The notes under the pieces are model-generated. The model worked only from the letters and a program-made list of their open reading frames with translations, had not been told where the DNA came from and did no database searches. A stretch of 64,000 nucleotides of DNA, taken from Pseudomonas sp. TCU-HL1 (GTDB taxonomy: Bacteria; Pseudomonadota; Gammaproteobacteria; Pseudomonadales; Pseudomonadaceae). Within the stretch, counting starts at the first letter, position 1; each line of letters starts with the position of its first letter. The translations under genes and the position numbers were made by a program. Where the stretch lies: the NCBI RefSeq assembly GCF_001708505.1, contig NZ_CP015992.1, positions 6,180,008 through 6,244,007 on the forward strand, written 5' to 3'. Below are positions 8,639-17,001 of this stretch, in pieces.

Positions 8639-11524
8639 TCAACGCCAGAGCGCTGTTGCCTGTTCCCTGAGCAGCCGGGCAAACAGCGGTGCCTCCACCG
8701 GCGGGCTGATCAGGTAGCCCTGGATCTCGTCGCAGCGCTGGCCGCGCAGGAAGTTCAGCTGCTCCTGGGTTTCCACACCCTCGGCGACCACTTTCAGTTC
8801 CAGGCTGTGGGCCATGGCGATGATGGCGCGGGTGATCGCGGCGTCCTCGCTGCCGGCGGAGAGGTCGCGGATGAAGGTCTGGTCGATCTTCACACAGTCC
8901 ACAGGGAAGCGCTTGAGGTAGCTCAGGGACGAATAGCCGGTGCCGAAGTCGTCGATGGCCAGCTTCACGCCGATCTGACGCAGCTGGTGGAAAGTGGAGA
9001 TGACGTTCTCGACGTTTTCCAGCAGGTGGCTCTCGGTCAGTTCCAGCTCCAGCAGGCGGGCCTGCAGGCCGGTTTCGTCCAGCACCTGGCGCACCAGGCT
9101 GACCAGGTTGCCCTGGCGCAGCTGGTGCATGGAGAGGTTCACCGAGACGCGGATGTCCGCCAGGCCCTGGCGCTGCCATTCGCGGGCTTGCAGGCACGCC
9201 TGGCGCAGCACGAACTCGCCAATCGGGGCGATCAGCCCGGTCTCTTCGGCCAGGCCGATGAAGTCCCCCGGCGGCACCAGCCCCTGTTGCGGATGACGCC
9301 AGCGCACCAGCGCCTCGGCGGCATTCAGGCTGTTGTCGGCCAGGCCCAGCTTGGGTTGGTAGAAGACCTCCAGCTGGCCTTCCTCGATGGCCTTGCGCAG
9401 CTGGTTCTCCAGTTGCAGGCGCTCCAGGGTGCAGGCCTGGAGGTTGTCGGTGAAAAACTGGAAGGTATTGCCGCCCAGGTGCTTGGCATGTTGCATTGCC
9501 ATGTTGGCCTGGCTGATCAGGGCAGAGATGTCGCGGGCATTTTCCGGCAGCAGGCTGATGCCCAGCGAGCCGCTGATCACCAGTTCGTGGCCGCCGACGG
9601 TCATCGGCATGCGCAGCTTGCCGAGCATTCGGCTGGCCTGGCGCGCCAGGCTGGCAACGCTGCCGTAGGCGTCGAGGATCACGGCGAATTCGTCAGCGGA
9701 CAGACGCGCGATGGTGTCGGCCTCCGGCACCGCCTGGGTCAGGCGCCGACTGACCTGGCGCAGCAACTGGTCAGCCACTTCATGGCCGAGGCTGTCGTTG
9801 AGCACCTTGAAGCGGTCCAGGTCGATGTGTAGCAGCGCCAGGCTGTGGCCGCTCTGCCGCGCCCGCTGGCTGGCCTCGTGCAGGCGGTCTTTGAACAGGG
9901 TGCGGTTGGCCAGGCCGGTGAGCTCGTCGTAGTTGGAGAGGTAACGCAAGCGCTCCTCGGCCTCGCGACGGGCGGTGAGGTCGGCGAAGAAACCGACGAT
10001 GTGGCTGACATTGCCGCGCGAGTCGCGCACCACGTTGAGCTGCAACCATTGGGGGTAGAGCTCGCCGTTCTTGCGGGTGTCCATCAGCTCGCCCTGCCAG
10101 CTGCCGTGCTGCTCCAGTTCCTCGCGGATCAGGTGGTAGCGGCGACGGGCCTCGCGGCTGCCGATCAGGGTAGCGACGCTGCGCCCGATCACTTCTTCCT
10201 GGCGATAACCGGTGACCTGGCTGAAGGCCTCGTTGGCCTGGATCACCCGGTAGTCCGGATCGAGGATGACGATCCCTTCGCTGGCCGCCTCGAACACCGT
10301 GGCCGCCAGGCGCTGTTCTTCATCCTGGAGCTTACGCGCGGTGATGTCGCGGCGGGTGCCGAGCATGCGCAGCACCTTGCCGTTGCCATCGCGCTCCACC
10401 ACACGGCCGCGGTCTTCCACCCAGACCCAGTGACCGTCGTTGTGGCGCACCCGGTAGTCGATGGAGTAACCATCGGTGCGGCCCTTCAGGTGCTCCACCA
10501 GGGCCCGGCGCAACAGCGGCAGGTCATCCGGGTGCAGGCGCGGCTTGAGGTCGCTGATCACGCGGGTAACGTCATCGGCCTCGATGCCGAAGATGGCCTT
10601 GAGCTGCGAATGGTGGACTTCGTCTGTCTCCAGGTTCCAGTCCCACAGACCCAGTTCGCTGGCCTCCAGGGCCAGGGCCAGGCGCGCTTCGCTCTTGGAG
10701 AGCGCGTGGCTGGCATCGGCCAGCTCCAGGGTGCGCTGGGCCACGCGCATTTCCAGTTCGTCATGGGCCCGGCGCAGTTCGCGCTCGGCACGGCGGCGCT
10801 GTTCCACCTCGCGCGCCAGCTCTTCGTTGAGCCCTTCGGCGCGGCCCTTGGCCTGTTCCAGGTGGCTGATCAGCGCCTGGTTCTGGAAGCGTTGCAGCAG
10901 GCTGCGCTGCACCAGTCGGTTGACCTGCCAGGCCACCACCATCAGCGATGCGGCCAGAATCACCCCGAGCACTCCCCAGCCCCGCAGTAACGGCGTATCG
11001 CCCAGCAGCAGCCAGGCAATGGAGGGCAGCAGACAGGGCAAGGCAAAGGTGAGGAAAGCCGACAGGCTGACGGCGTAGGCGACGCTGGCCGACAGAATGG
11101 CCGCAGCGATCAGGCCGTAGACCAGCGCCTGCTGGAGAAAGGCATCGGGGGGCACCAGCGCCACGGCGGCGAAGGCCAGGGTCAGGCCGGAGGCTGCCGC
11201 TCCCAGGAGGAAGGCGCGGCGCCAGCGTGGGCAGGCCTGCTGCGACGGCAGTGCCTGCTTGAACGCGGCCACCTGGGTCAGGCGCAGGATGGCCAGCAGC
11301 ACCAGCCAGACCAGCCAGCCGCCCAGCAGTAGGCTGTTGCCCGGGCCCCAGAGCAGATAGGCGCAGGCCAGGCCATTGAGCAGCATGAACAGGGTGGGGA
11401 CCTGGGACCCCTGGTAAAGGAGGCGCGTGCGTTCGGCCGCAATGTCGGTCGCGAACTGCTGGCGAATCTCGCGGCTGTCGACCAGGGAAATCGCCTGGTC
11501 GGCGGGCATTGAATTAGCGGTCAT
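8639..11524 (-). CDS. membrane PAS-GGDEF-EAL protein, probable c-di-GMP phosphodiesterase
   Basis: This 961-residue protein has about six hydrophobic helices (residues 40-215), a coiled-coil stretch, two PAS domains (about 275-400 and 405-525), a GGDEF domain and a C-terminal EAL domain. The GGDEF signature reads LSADEF instead of GGDEF, so cyclase activity is probably lost. The EAL domain keeps AEALVRW, VSVNLS, ELTES, IDDFGTGYSSL, VKIDQTF, the glutamate of AEGVET and the closing QGYLIS, so c-di-GMP hydrolysis is expected. It is divergent from uvrD, as I recall for its P. aeruginosa counterpart. The sensed signal is unknown. Confidence 0.9.
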   Translation of the reverse strand: MTANSMPADQAISLVDSREIRQQFATDIAAERTRLLYQGSQVPTLFMLLNGLACAYLLWGPGNSLLLGGWLVWLVLLAILRLTQVAAFKQALPSQQACPRWRRAFLLGAAASGLTLAFAAVALVPPDAFLQQALVYGLIAAAILSASVAYAVSLSAFLTFALPCLLPSIAWLLLGDTPLLRGWGVLGVILAASLMVVAWQVNRLVQRSLLQRFQNQALISHLEQAKGRAEGLNEELAREVEQRRRAERELRRAHDELEMRVAQRTLELADASHALSKSEARLALALEASELGLWDWNLETDEVHHSQLKAIFGIEADDVTRVISDLKPRLHPDDLPLLRRALVEHLKGRTDGYSIDYRVRHNDGHWVWVEDRGRVVERDGNGKVLRMLGTRRDITARKLQDEEQRLAATVFEAASEGIVILDPDYRVIQANEAFSQVTGYRQEEVIGRSVATLIGSREARRRYHLIREELEQHGSWQGELMDTRKNGELYPQWLQLNVVRDSRGNVSHIVGFFADLTARREAEERLRYLSNYDELTGLANRTLFKDRLHEASQRARQSGHSLALLHIDLDRFKVLNDSLGHEVADQLLRQVSRRLTQAVPEADTIARLSADEFAVILDAYGSVASLARQASRMLGKLRMPMTVGGHELVISGSLGISLLPENARDISALISQANMAMQHAKHLGGNTFQFFTDNLQACTLERLQLENQLRKAIEEGQLEVFYQPKLGLADNSLNAAEALVRWRHPQQGLVPPGDFIGLAEETGLIAPIGEFVLRQACLQAREWQRQGLADIRVSVNLSMHQLRQGNLVSLVRQVLDETGLQARLLELELTESHLLENVENVISTFHQLRQIGVKLAIDDFGTGYSSLSYLKRFPVDCVKIDQTFIRDLSAGSEDAAITRAIIAMAHSLELKVVAEGVETQEQLNFLRGQRCDEIQGYLISPPVEAPLFARLLREQATALWR

Positions 11525-11724
11525 AGGCTATTTTTTGTAGTGGTCTGCCTAAGCGAGCCCGGAGCTTACCCGAGCGGGGAGAAGCTGCAACAGGTTTATG
11601 TGCGAGGTTCCAGACGAGCGTCCCCGAACTTTCGGAGGGTCTCTGCGACGGGGATTGGCGACCGTCTGGCCGACCGCCCGGTCATCGGTTTGCCCTCCCC
11701 CTCCCACCTCCCTAGAATGCCGCG

Positions 11725-13905
11725 ATGCGCGACGATCTCTCCCTCCTCCTGAACTCCCTCAACGACGCTCAACGCCAGGCCGTAGCGGCCCCGCTGGGGC
11801 GTCAACTGGTGCTTGCCGGCGCCGGTTCCGGCAAAACCCGCGTGCTGGTGCACCGCATCGCCTGGCTGATCCAGGTGGAGCAGGCCTCGCCGCACTCGAT
11901 CCTGTCGGTGACCTTCACCAACAAGGCCGCGGCCGAGATGCGCCAGCGCATCGAGCAACTGCTGGGCATCAACCCGGCAGGCATGTGGGTCGGCACCTTC
12001 CACGGCCTGGCGCACCGCCTGCTGCGGGCCCACTGGCAGGAAGCAGGCCTTGCCGAGAACTTCCAGATCCTCGACAGCGACGACCAGCAGCGCCTGGTCA
12101 AGCGGGTGATCCGTGACCTCGGCCTCGACGAGCAACGCTGGCCGGCCCGTCAGGCCCAGTGGTTCATCAATGGGCAGAAGGACGAGGGCATTCGCCCGCA
12201 ACACATCCAGGCCGGTGGCGACCTGTTCCTCGGCACCATGCTGAAAATCTACGAAGCCTACGAGGCCGCGTGCGCACGCACCGGCGTGATCGACTTCTCC
12301 GAACTGCTGCTGCGCGCCCTCGACCTCTGGCGCGACCGCCCGAGCCTGCTGGAGCACTACCAGCGCCGCTTCCGCCATGTGCTGGTGGACGAGTTCCAGG
12401 ACACCAACGCCGTGCAATACGCCTGGCTGCGCCTGCTCGCCAGGGGCGGCGAAAGCCTGATGGTGGTAGGCGACGACGACCAGTCCATCTACGGCTGGCG
12501 CGGTGCGCGGATCGAGAACATCCAGCAGTTCTCCAGCGACTTCCCCGACACCGAGGTGATTCGCCTGGAGCAGAACTACCGCTCTACAGCAGGCATCCTC
12601 AAGGCCGCCAACGCCCTCATCGCCAACAACCAGGGGCGCCTTGGCAAGGAACTCTGGACCGAGGGCGAAGAAGGCGAGCCCATTGGCCTGTACGCCGCCT
12701 TCAACGAACACGACGAAGCCCGCTACGTGGTGGAAAGCATCGAGCGTGCGCTGAAGGACGGCATGGCCCGCAGCGAGATGGCCATCCTCTACCGCTCCAA
12801 CGCCCAGTCGCGGGTGCTGGAAGAGGCGCTGCTGCGGGAGAAGATTCCCTACCGCATCTATGGCGGCCAGCGCTTCTTCGAGCGCGCCGAAATCAAGAAC
12901 GCCATGGCCTACCTGCGCCTGCTCGACGGCCGTGGCAACGACGCGGCGCTGGAGCGGGTGATCAACGTGCCGCCGCGCGGCATCGGCGAGAAAACCGTGG
13001 AGAGCATCCGCGAGTTCGCCCGCGTCAATGAAGTTTCCATGTGGGAAGCGATCCGCCTGATGCTCGCCAACAAGGCCCTGCCCGGCCGCGCCTCCAGCGC
13101 CCTGGCCGCGTTCATGGAGCTGATCGAGAACCTCGCGGCCAAGGCCCTGGACATGCCCCTGCACCTGATGACCCAGACCGTCATCGAGCAGAGCGGCCTG
13201 GTGGCCTACCACAAGGACGAGAAGGGCGAGAAAGGCCAGGCCCGGGTGGAAAACCTGGAAGAACTGGTCAGCGCCGCCCGCGCCTTCGAGAACGAAGAGA
13301 CCGAGGAAGACCTCACGCCGCTGCAAGCTTTCCTCAGCCACGCGTCGCTGGAAGCCGGGGAAACCCAGGCCGATGCCTTCGAGGACAGCGTGCAGCTGAT
13401 GACCCTGCACAGCGCCAAGGGCCTGGAATTCCCGCTGGTGTTCCTGGTGGGCATGGAAGAAGGCCTGTTCCCGCACAAGATGAGCATGGAAGACCCGACT
13501 CGCCTGGAGGAGGAGCGTCGCCTGGCCTATGTCGGCGTTACCCGCGCCATGCAACGCCTGGTGCTGACCTACGCCGAAACCCGCCGGCTCTACGGCAGCG
13601 AGACCTACAACAAGGTCTCGCGCTTCGTTCGCGAAGTGCCGCCGCAGCTGATCCGCGAAGTACGCCTGAACAACAGCATCAGCCGCCCCATGGGTGCCGG
13701 CAGCCGCCACGGCTCAATCTTCGACGGCGCCGCCGTGCCCGAAACACCGTTCTCCCTAGGCCAGCGCGTCCAGCACACGCTGTTCGGTGAAGGCACCATC
13801 CTCAACTTCGAAGGCGCCGGCGCCCAGGCGCGGGTGCAGGTGAAGTTCGAGGACGAAGGCAGCAAGTGGCTGATGCTGGCCTACGCCAAGCTGCAGCCGC
13901 TCTGA
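11725..13905 (+). CDS. uvrD: DNA helicase II (UvrD)
   Basis: This SF1A 3'-5' helicase acts in nucleotide excision and mismatch repair. All superfamily-1 motifs can be read in its 726 residues: the Q motif LNDAQRQAV, Walker A GAGSGKT, TFTNKAAAEMRQR, VDEFQDTN, GDDDQSIYGWRGA, LEQNYRS, the motif V region TLHSAKGLEFPLVF and the motif VI region YVGVTRAMQRLVLTYA. The C terminus ends in a Tudor-like segment with GQRVQHTLFGEGTILNFEG, as in Pseudomonas and E. coli UvrD. I saw no convincing LexA box upstream. Confidence 0.97.
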   Translation: MRDDLSLLLNSLNDAQRQAVAAPLGRQLVLAGAGSGKTRVLVHRIAWLIQVEQASPHSILSVTFTNKAAAEMRQRIEQLLGINPAGMWVGTFHGLAHRLLRAHWQEAGLAENFQILDSDDQQRLVKRVIRDLGLDEQRWPARQAQWFINGQKDEGIRPQHIQAGGDLFLGTMLKIYEAYEAACARTGVIDFSELLLRALDLWRDRPSLLEHYQRRFRHVLVDEFQDTNAVQYAWLRLLARGGESLMVVGDDDQSIYGWRGARIENIQQFSSDFPDTEVIRLEQNYRSTAGILKAANALIANNQGRLGKELWTEGEEGEPIGLYAAFNEHDEARYVVESIERALKDGMARSEMAILYRSNAQSRVLEEALLREKIPYRIYGGQRFFERAEIKNAMAYLRLLDGRGNDAALERVINVPPRGIGEKTVESIREFARVNEVSMWEAIRLMLANKALPGRASSALAAFMELIENLAAKALDMPLHLMTQTVIEQSGLVAYHKDEKGEKGQARVENLEELVSAARAFENEETEEDLTPLQAFLSHASLEAGETQADAFEDSVQLMTLHSAKGLEFPLVFLVGMEEGLFPHKMSMEDPTRLEEERRLAYVGVTRAMQRLVLTYAETRRLYGSETYNKVSRFVREVPPQLIREVRLNNSISRPMGAGSRHGSIFDGAAVPETPFSLGQRVQHTLFGEGTILNFEGAGAQARVQVKFEDEGSKWLMLAYAKLQPL

Positions 13906-13930
13906 CCGGGACGCCCTCCTGCCCCCTGTT

Positions 13931-13972
13931 CTGTGGGAGCGAATTCATTCGCGAATGAATTCGCTCCCACAG
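13931..13972. repeat. 42-bp perfect palindrome after uvrD
   Basis: The half CTGTGGGAGCGAATTCATTCG is followed directly by its exact reverse complement with no loop. The core GCGAATTCATTCG resembles the arms of the REP-like pair at 35418-35509. It sits 26 bp after the uvrD stop and could serve as a transcript 3' end, though no U-run follows. Confidence 0.75.
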
Positions 13973-14058
13973 GCTGTGAACCTCCACGGACTTTCCGCCC
14001 GTCCGATGCCCCGGCCGCGGCCGTGCGCTTGGCCATACTGACTGGCGGAGGTAAGTCC

Positions 14059-14634
14059 ATGCCCCGCTCACCCAGCGCCCAACAAATTCTCGATTGTGCC
14101 CTCGACTTGGCCGACACCTGTGGCTGGGAGCGGCTGCACCTGTTCGAGGTCGCCAGCGAACTCGGCGTCGGCCTCGACGCCATCGCCAAGCACTACCGAC
14201 AGAAGGACGACCTGGTTGAAGCCTGGTTCGACCGCGCCGACCAGGCCTTGCTGGAGCGTGGCAAGGGCAGCGACCTGGCGGGCCTGGACGCGGAAAAGCG
14301 CCTGGAAGAACTGCTGATGGCCTGGCTCGGCGCGCTGGCGGCGCACCGCTCGGTGACCGGGCAGATGTTGCTCTACAAGCTGGAGCCCGGCCACTTGCAC
14401 TTGCAGATGCTGGGCCTGTTGCGGGTCAGCCGTACGGTCCAGTGGTGGCGCGAGGCGGCGCAGCGGGAAACCCTGCACCTGTGCCGCATCGCCGAGGAAA
14501 GCTTCCTCACAGGTGCCTACCTGCGCACCTTCGTCCATTGGCTGCGCCATCCCCTGGAGGACGCCGCCGACCTGCGCGCCCTGCTGCGCCGGCAACTGCG
14601 TTGCGGCCCCTTGGTATTCCTGCTGCGCAGATGA
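14059..14634 (+). CDS. TetR-like transcriptional regulator
   Basis: This 191-residue protein has a TetR-type helix-turn-helix near the N terminus (residues 6-52, QQILDCALDLADTCGWERLHLFEVASELGVGLDAIAKHY) followed by an all-helical effector domain. The ATG at 14059 has GGCGGAGGT just upstream; the longer frame from 13933 reads through the palindromic repeat and is unlikely. The unusual KHYRQKDDLVEAWFDRAD after the recognition helix is a TetR variant. No divergent target gene is visible, so its regulon is unknown. Confidence 0.78.
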   Translation: MPRSPSAQQILDCALDLADTCGWERLHLFEVASELGVGLDAIAKHYRQKDDLVEAWFDRADQALLERGKGSDLAGLDAEKRLEELLMAWLGALAAHRSVTGQMLLYKLEPGHLHLQMLGLLRVSRTVQWWREAAQRETLHLCRIAEESFLTGAYLRTFVHWLRHPLEDAADLRALLRRQLRCGPLVFLLRR

Positions 14635-14758
14635 ACGGTACGCCCGGAAAAGGCCGACAGAGCTGTCCGACAAAATCCCGAAACACTCTGCCCCTAGCTA
14701 TCGGGCGACTGACTGTGCAGCATGGCGCGCGTAGATTCATAACCAAGAGAAGCCTCTG

Positions 14759-15619
14759 ATGCGCCGATTTCTCAGTATTGCCCTGGCCCTCTGCGTCGGC
14801 CTGACGCTCAGCCTGGATGTCAACGCCGCCAAGCGTATGGGTGGCGGCAAGTCCTTCGGCTCCGCGCCGACCCACCAGACCCGCCAGGCAGCCCCCGCCC
14901 AGCAAACCCCGAACGCCGCCGCCCCCGCCGCCGCCGGCAAACCCGCCGCCGCCGCGAGCGGTGCTTCCCGCTGGCTCGGCCCTCTGGCCGGCATCGCCGC
15001 CGGTGGGTTGCTCGCCTCCATGTTCATGGGCGACGGCTTCGACGGCATGCAGATCTTCGACTTCCTGATCATCGGCCTGATCGCCTTCCTGATCTTCCGC
15101 TTCCTGGCCGCACGCAAGCGCGCCCAGCAGCAGGGTCAGCCCGCCATGGCCGGCCATGCGCCGTTCCAGCGTGAAATGCCGCAGATGCCGCAGCAGCAGG
15201 CGCCGATCTTCGGCAGCACCGCTCCGGTCGCCCAGCCGGCCTTCAATGCCCCGAGCTGGTTCAACGAACAGCGCTTCATCGAAGCCGGGCGCGAACACTT
15301 CCTGGCCCTGCAGCAGCACTGGGACGCGGCCGAGATGGACAAGATTGCCGAGTTCGTCACCCCGCAAATGCTGAGCTTCCTCAAGGAAGAGCGCGCCAGC
15401 CTGGGCGACGCCTACCAGTCCACCTACGTCGACAACCTGCAGGTGCAACTGGACGGCATCGACGAACTGACCGACAAAACCGTCGCCACCCTGACCTTCA
15501 ATGGCGTTTCCAAATCCTCGCGCTTCGACCAGGGCGAGGTGTTCAGCGAAAGCTGGCGCATGGAACGCGTCAACGGCGACAACCAGCCCTGGCTGGTGGC
15601 GGGCATCCGTCAGAACTGA
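14759..15619 (+). CDS. Tim44-like domain membrane protein
   Basis: This 286-residue protein has a signal peptide or anchor (residues 1-23), an Ala/Pro/Gln-rich linker with KRMGGGKSFGS, two hydrophobic segments (about 75-90 and 100-118) and a C-terminal Tim44/MBA1-like domain (about 165-285: FIEAGREHFLALQQHWDAAEMDKIAEFVTPQML). Bacterial relatives are widespread inner-membrane-associated proteins of unclear role. A strong terminator follows, so it is transcribed alone or with the TetR gene 124 bp upstream. Confidence 0.85.
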   Translation: MRRFLSIALALCVGLTLSLDVNAAKRMGGGKSFGSAPTHQTRQAAPAQQTPNAAAPAAAGKPAAAASGASRWLGPLAGIAAGGLLASMFMGDGFDGMQIFDFLIIGLIAFLIFRFLAARKRAQQQGQPAMAGHAPFQREMPQMPQQQAPIFGSTAPVAQPAFNAPSWFNEQRFIEAGREHFLALQQHWDAAEMDKIAEFVTPQMLSFLKEERASLGDAYQSTYVDNLQVQLDGIDELTDKTVATLTFNGVSKSSRFDQGEVFSESWRMERVNGDNQPWLVAGIRQN

Positions 15620-15636
15620 TCGACGTTGCAACGAAG

Positions 15637-15662
15637 AACCCCGGGCCCGTCCCGGGGTTTTT
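15637..15662 (+). terminator. intrinsic terminator of the Tim44-like gene
   Basis: A 9-bp GC-rich stem (AACCCCGGG with CCCGGGGTT) around a 5-base loop is followed by a run of six T. It lies 18 bp after the stop codon. Confidence 0.9.
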
Positions 15663-15800
15663 CATTGGCGGAGTCCACCACCTCGCCGCCAGCGCCGGCG
15701 GGCGATCGAACGGCGGAACCAGAAGGGTGGCGGCACCGGCGGACGAACGCCCTTGGTGGCAGGGTCGTAGGATGGCACCGTCAGTGAATGGACGGCACCC

Positions 15801-16265
15801 TTAGTGGCAGAGCTCGCAGACTTCAGCATTTGGCACCAGCTTCAGGTACTGATCCATGCGCATGTGCACCAGGCTCTCGTGGTCACCGGCTTCCAGGTAG
15901 ATGTCGCGCTGCCGGGTCAATTGCGGGTCCACCAGCATCTTCATGCCGTAAGGCTCGCCCAGCGCTGGCACGGCGCCAAGTTCACAGTCCGTGAACAGGC
16001 GGGCGAGGTCGGCCTCATGGGTGAGTTGCCAGAGCCTGGCATCCTTGCGCACCTTGCCCACGTCCAGATGCCGGCTGGCAGGCACCACCGCCATGAGGAA
16101 ATGGCCTTGGCGGTCATCAAGGATCACCGTCTTGGCCAGGCGTTCCGCCGGTATGTTGGCGACCCGCGCCGACTCCAGGCTGGTAGCCGAGTGCGGGTGC
16201 GGTACCAGGTCGAACTGGGTATGGGCACGATCCAGGCTGCGCTGCAGGGTTTCGGCCATTCGCAT
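15801..16265 (-). CDS. YbaK/EbsC-type aminoacyl-tRNA deacylase domain protein
   Basis: This 154-residue protein has the YbaK/ProX fold that removes mischarged amino acids from tRNA in trans. The stretch ERLAKTVILDDRQGHFLMAVVPASRHLDVGKVRK carries the family's conserved lysine, and CELGAVPALGEPYGMKMLVD carries the GxxPPFG-like loop. The ATG at 16265 is preceded by an ideal GGAGG. Its relatives in Pseudomonas are small stand-alone proteins. The C terminus EVCELCH has two cysteines and a histidine that could bind metal. The amino acid edited is not evident. Confidence 0.82.
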   Translation of the reverse strand: MRMAETLQRSLDRAHTQFDLVPHPHSATSLESARVANIPAERLAKTVILDDRQGHFLMAVVPASRHLDVGKVRKDARLWQLTHEADLARLFTDCELGAVPALGEPYGMKMLVDPQLTRQRDIYLEAGDHESLVHMRMDQYLKLVPNAEVCELCH

Positions 16266-16546
16266 GATGCACCTCCTGTGGATAACCGGGGGTTGGGCTG
16301 CCGTGGGGCAGCAATGCTGGTGCTCAAAGTTTAGCCAGCACTGCCGACGAGGACTGAAGCAGTTGGTGCTGAGCGCGTCCGCCTAAAGCAGTCTCGGGCC
16401 TAAGCGCGGCGCATGCCGATGTGGGGAATGCCGTCGTCGAGGTAGACATCGGTTACCCGCGAGAGGCCATAGCGGACCCAAGGCTTTTTTCTTCCCAACC
16501 CCGGCTACTGTATAAAGCGCGTCCCAATGCATGAGGGCCTGTCGCC
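16266..16546. other. gap before the SMI1 gene with a short coding-like remnant
   Basis: On the minus strand, 16398-16481 reads LGRKKPWVRYGLSRVTDVYL and then DDGIPHIGMRRA before a stop. It resembles the tail of a protein but has no upstream body: the frame is closed by a stop just before it. It may be a gene remnant or a very small gene with a TTG start. One perfect DnaA box (TGTGGATAA) lies at 16277-16285. A TATAAA at 16511 could be the -10 element of the following gene. Confidence 0.35.
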
Positions 16547-16954
16547 ATGGAAGAAGTCATCGAACAACTACGCGAACTCAACGAGCCGGTCCCGGTTCCC
16601 CTGGAGCTGCCGGACGAAGAGCTGCTGGTGGAGATCGAGGAGCAACTGCTGATCAACCTGCCCTTCGAGCTGCGCGAATTCCTGCTCAAGGTCAGCGACG
16701 TGGTCTATGGTCGCCTGGAGCCGGTAACCGCCTCCGACCCGCAATCCCACACCTTCCTGCCGGAAGTCGCCGCCGTTGCCTGGGACCTGGGCGTGCCGCG
16801 TGACCTGGTGCCACTCTGCCAGGACGGCCGCAACTATTACCTGGTCGATGGCGAAGGTGAAGTGGTGCTGTGGGATGGCGACGAGGGCGAACTCACCGAC
16901 GAGAGCTGGGATTCAGTCTGGCACTGGGCGCGTGACGTCTGGCTGGCCAGCTAA
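16547..16954 (+). CDS. SMI1/KNR4 (SUKH) family protein
   Basis: This acidic 135-residue protein has the SUKH fold pattern: EEQLLINLPFELREFLLKVSDVVYGRLEPVT near the N terminus, then PRDLVPLCQDGRNYYLVDGEGEVVLWDGDEG and a tryptophan-rich end. Many SUKH proteins are immunity proteins for contact-dependent toxins, but Pseudomonas also has solitary housekeeping-like copies. No toxin gene, Rhs or VgrG gene adjoins it. It is followed at once by the repeat carrying IS copy 2. Its function is unknown. Confidence 0.75.
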   Translation: MEEVIEQLRELNEPVPVPLELPDEELLVEIEEQLLINLPFELREFLLKVSDVVYGRLEPVTASDPQSHTFLPEVAAVAWDLGVPRDLVPLCQDGRNYYLVDGEGEVVLWDGDEGELTDESWDSVWHWARDVWLAS

Positions 16955-17001
16955 GCCCGCCAAAATCTGCTGCGCGTCGGAGTAGCGTAGGGTGCGCCAT
17001 G

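Noticed and set aside
11596..13710. 704-codon minus-strand frame opposite uvrD
   Set aside because: It is a shadow of the uvrD codon pattern in GC-rich DNA; uvrD has all helicase motifs.
16508..16523. CTGTATAAAGCGC before the SMI1/KNR4 gene looks like a LexA box
   Set aside because: The Pseudomonas LexA pattern needs CTG, ten bases and CAG; the right half here is GTC, so only a half site is present.
16547..16954. SMI1/KNR4 gene as part of a toxin-immunity system
   Set aside because: No toxin, Rhs, VgrG, CdiA or colicin-type gene adjoins it in the window; solitary copies are common.
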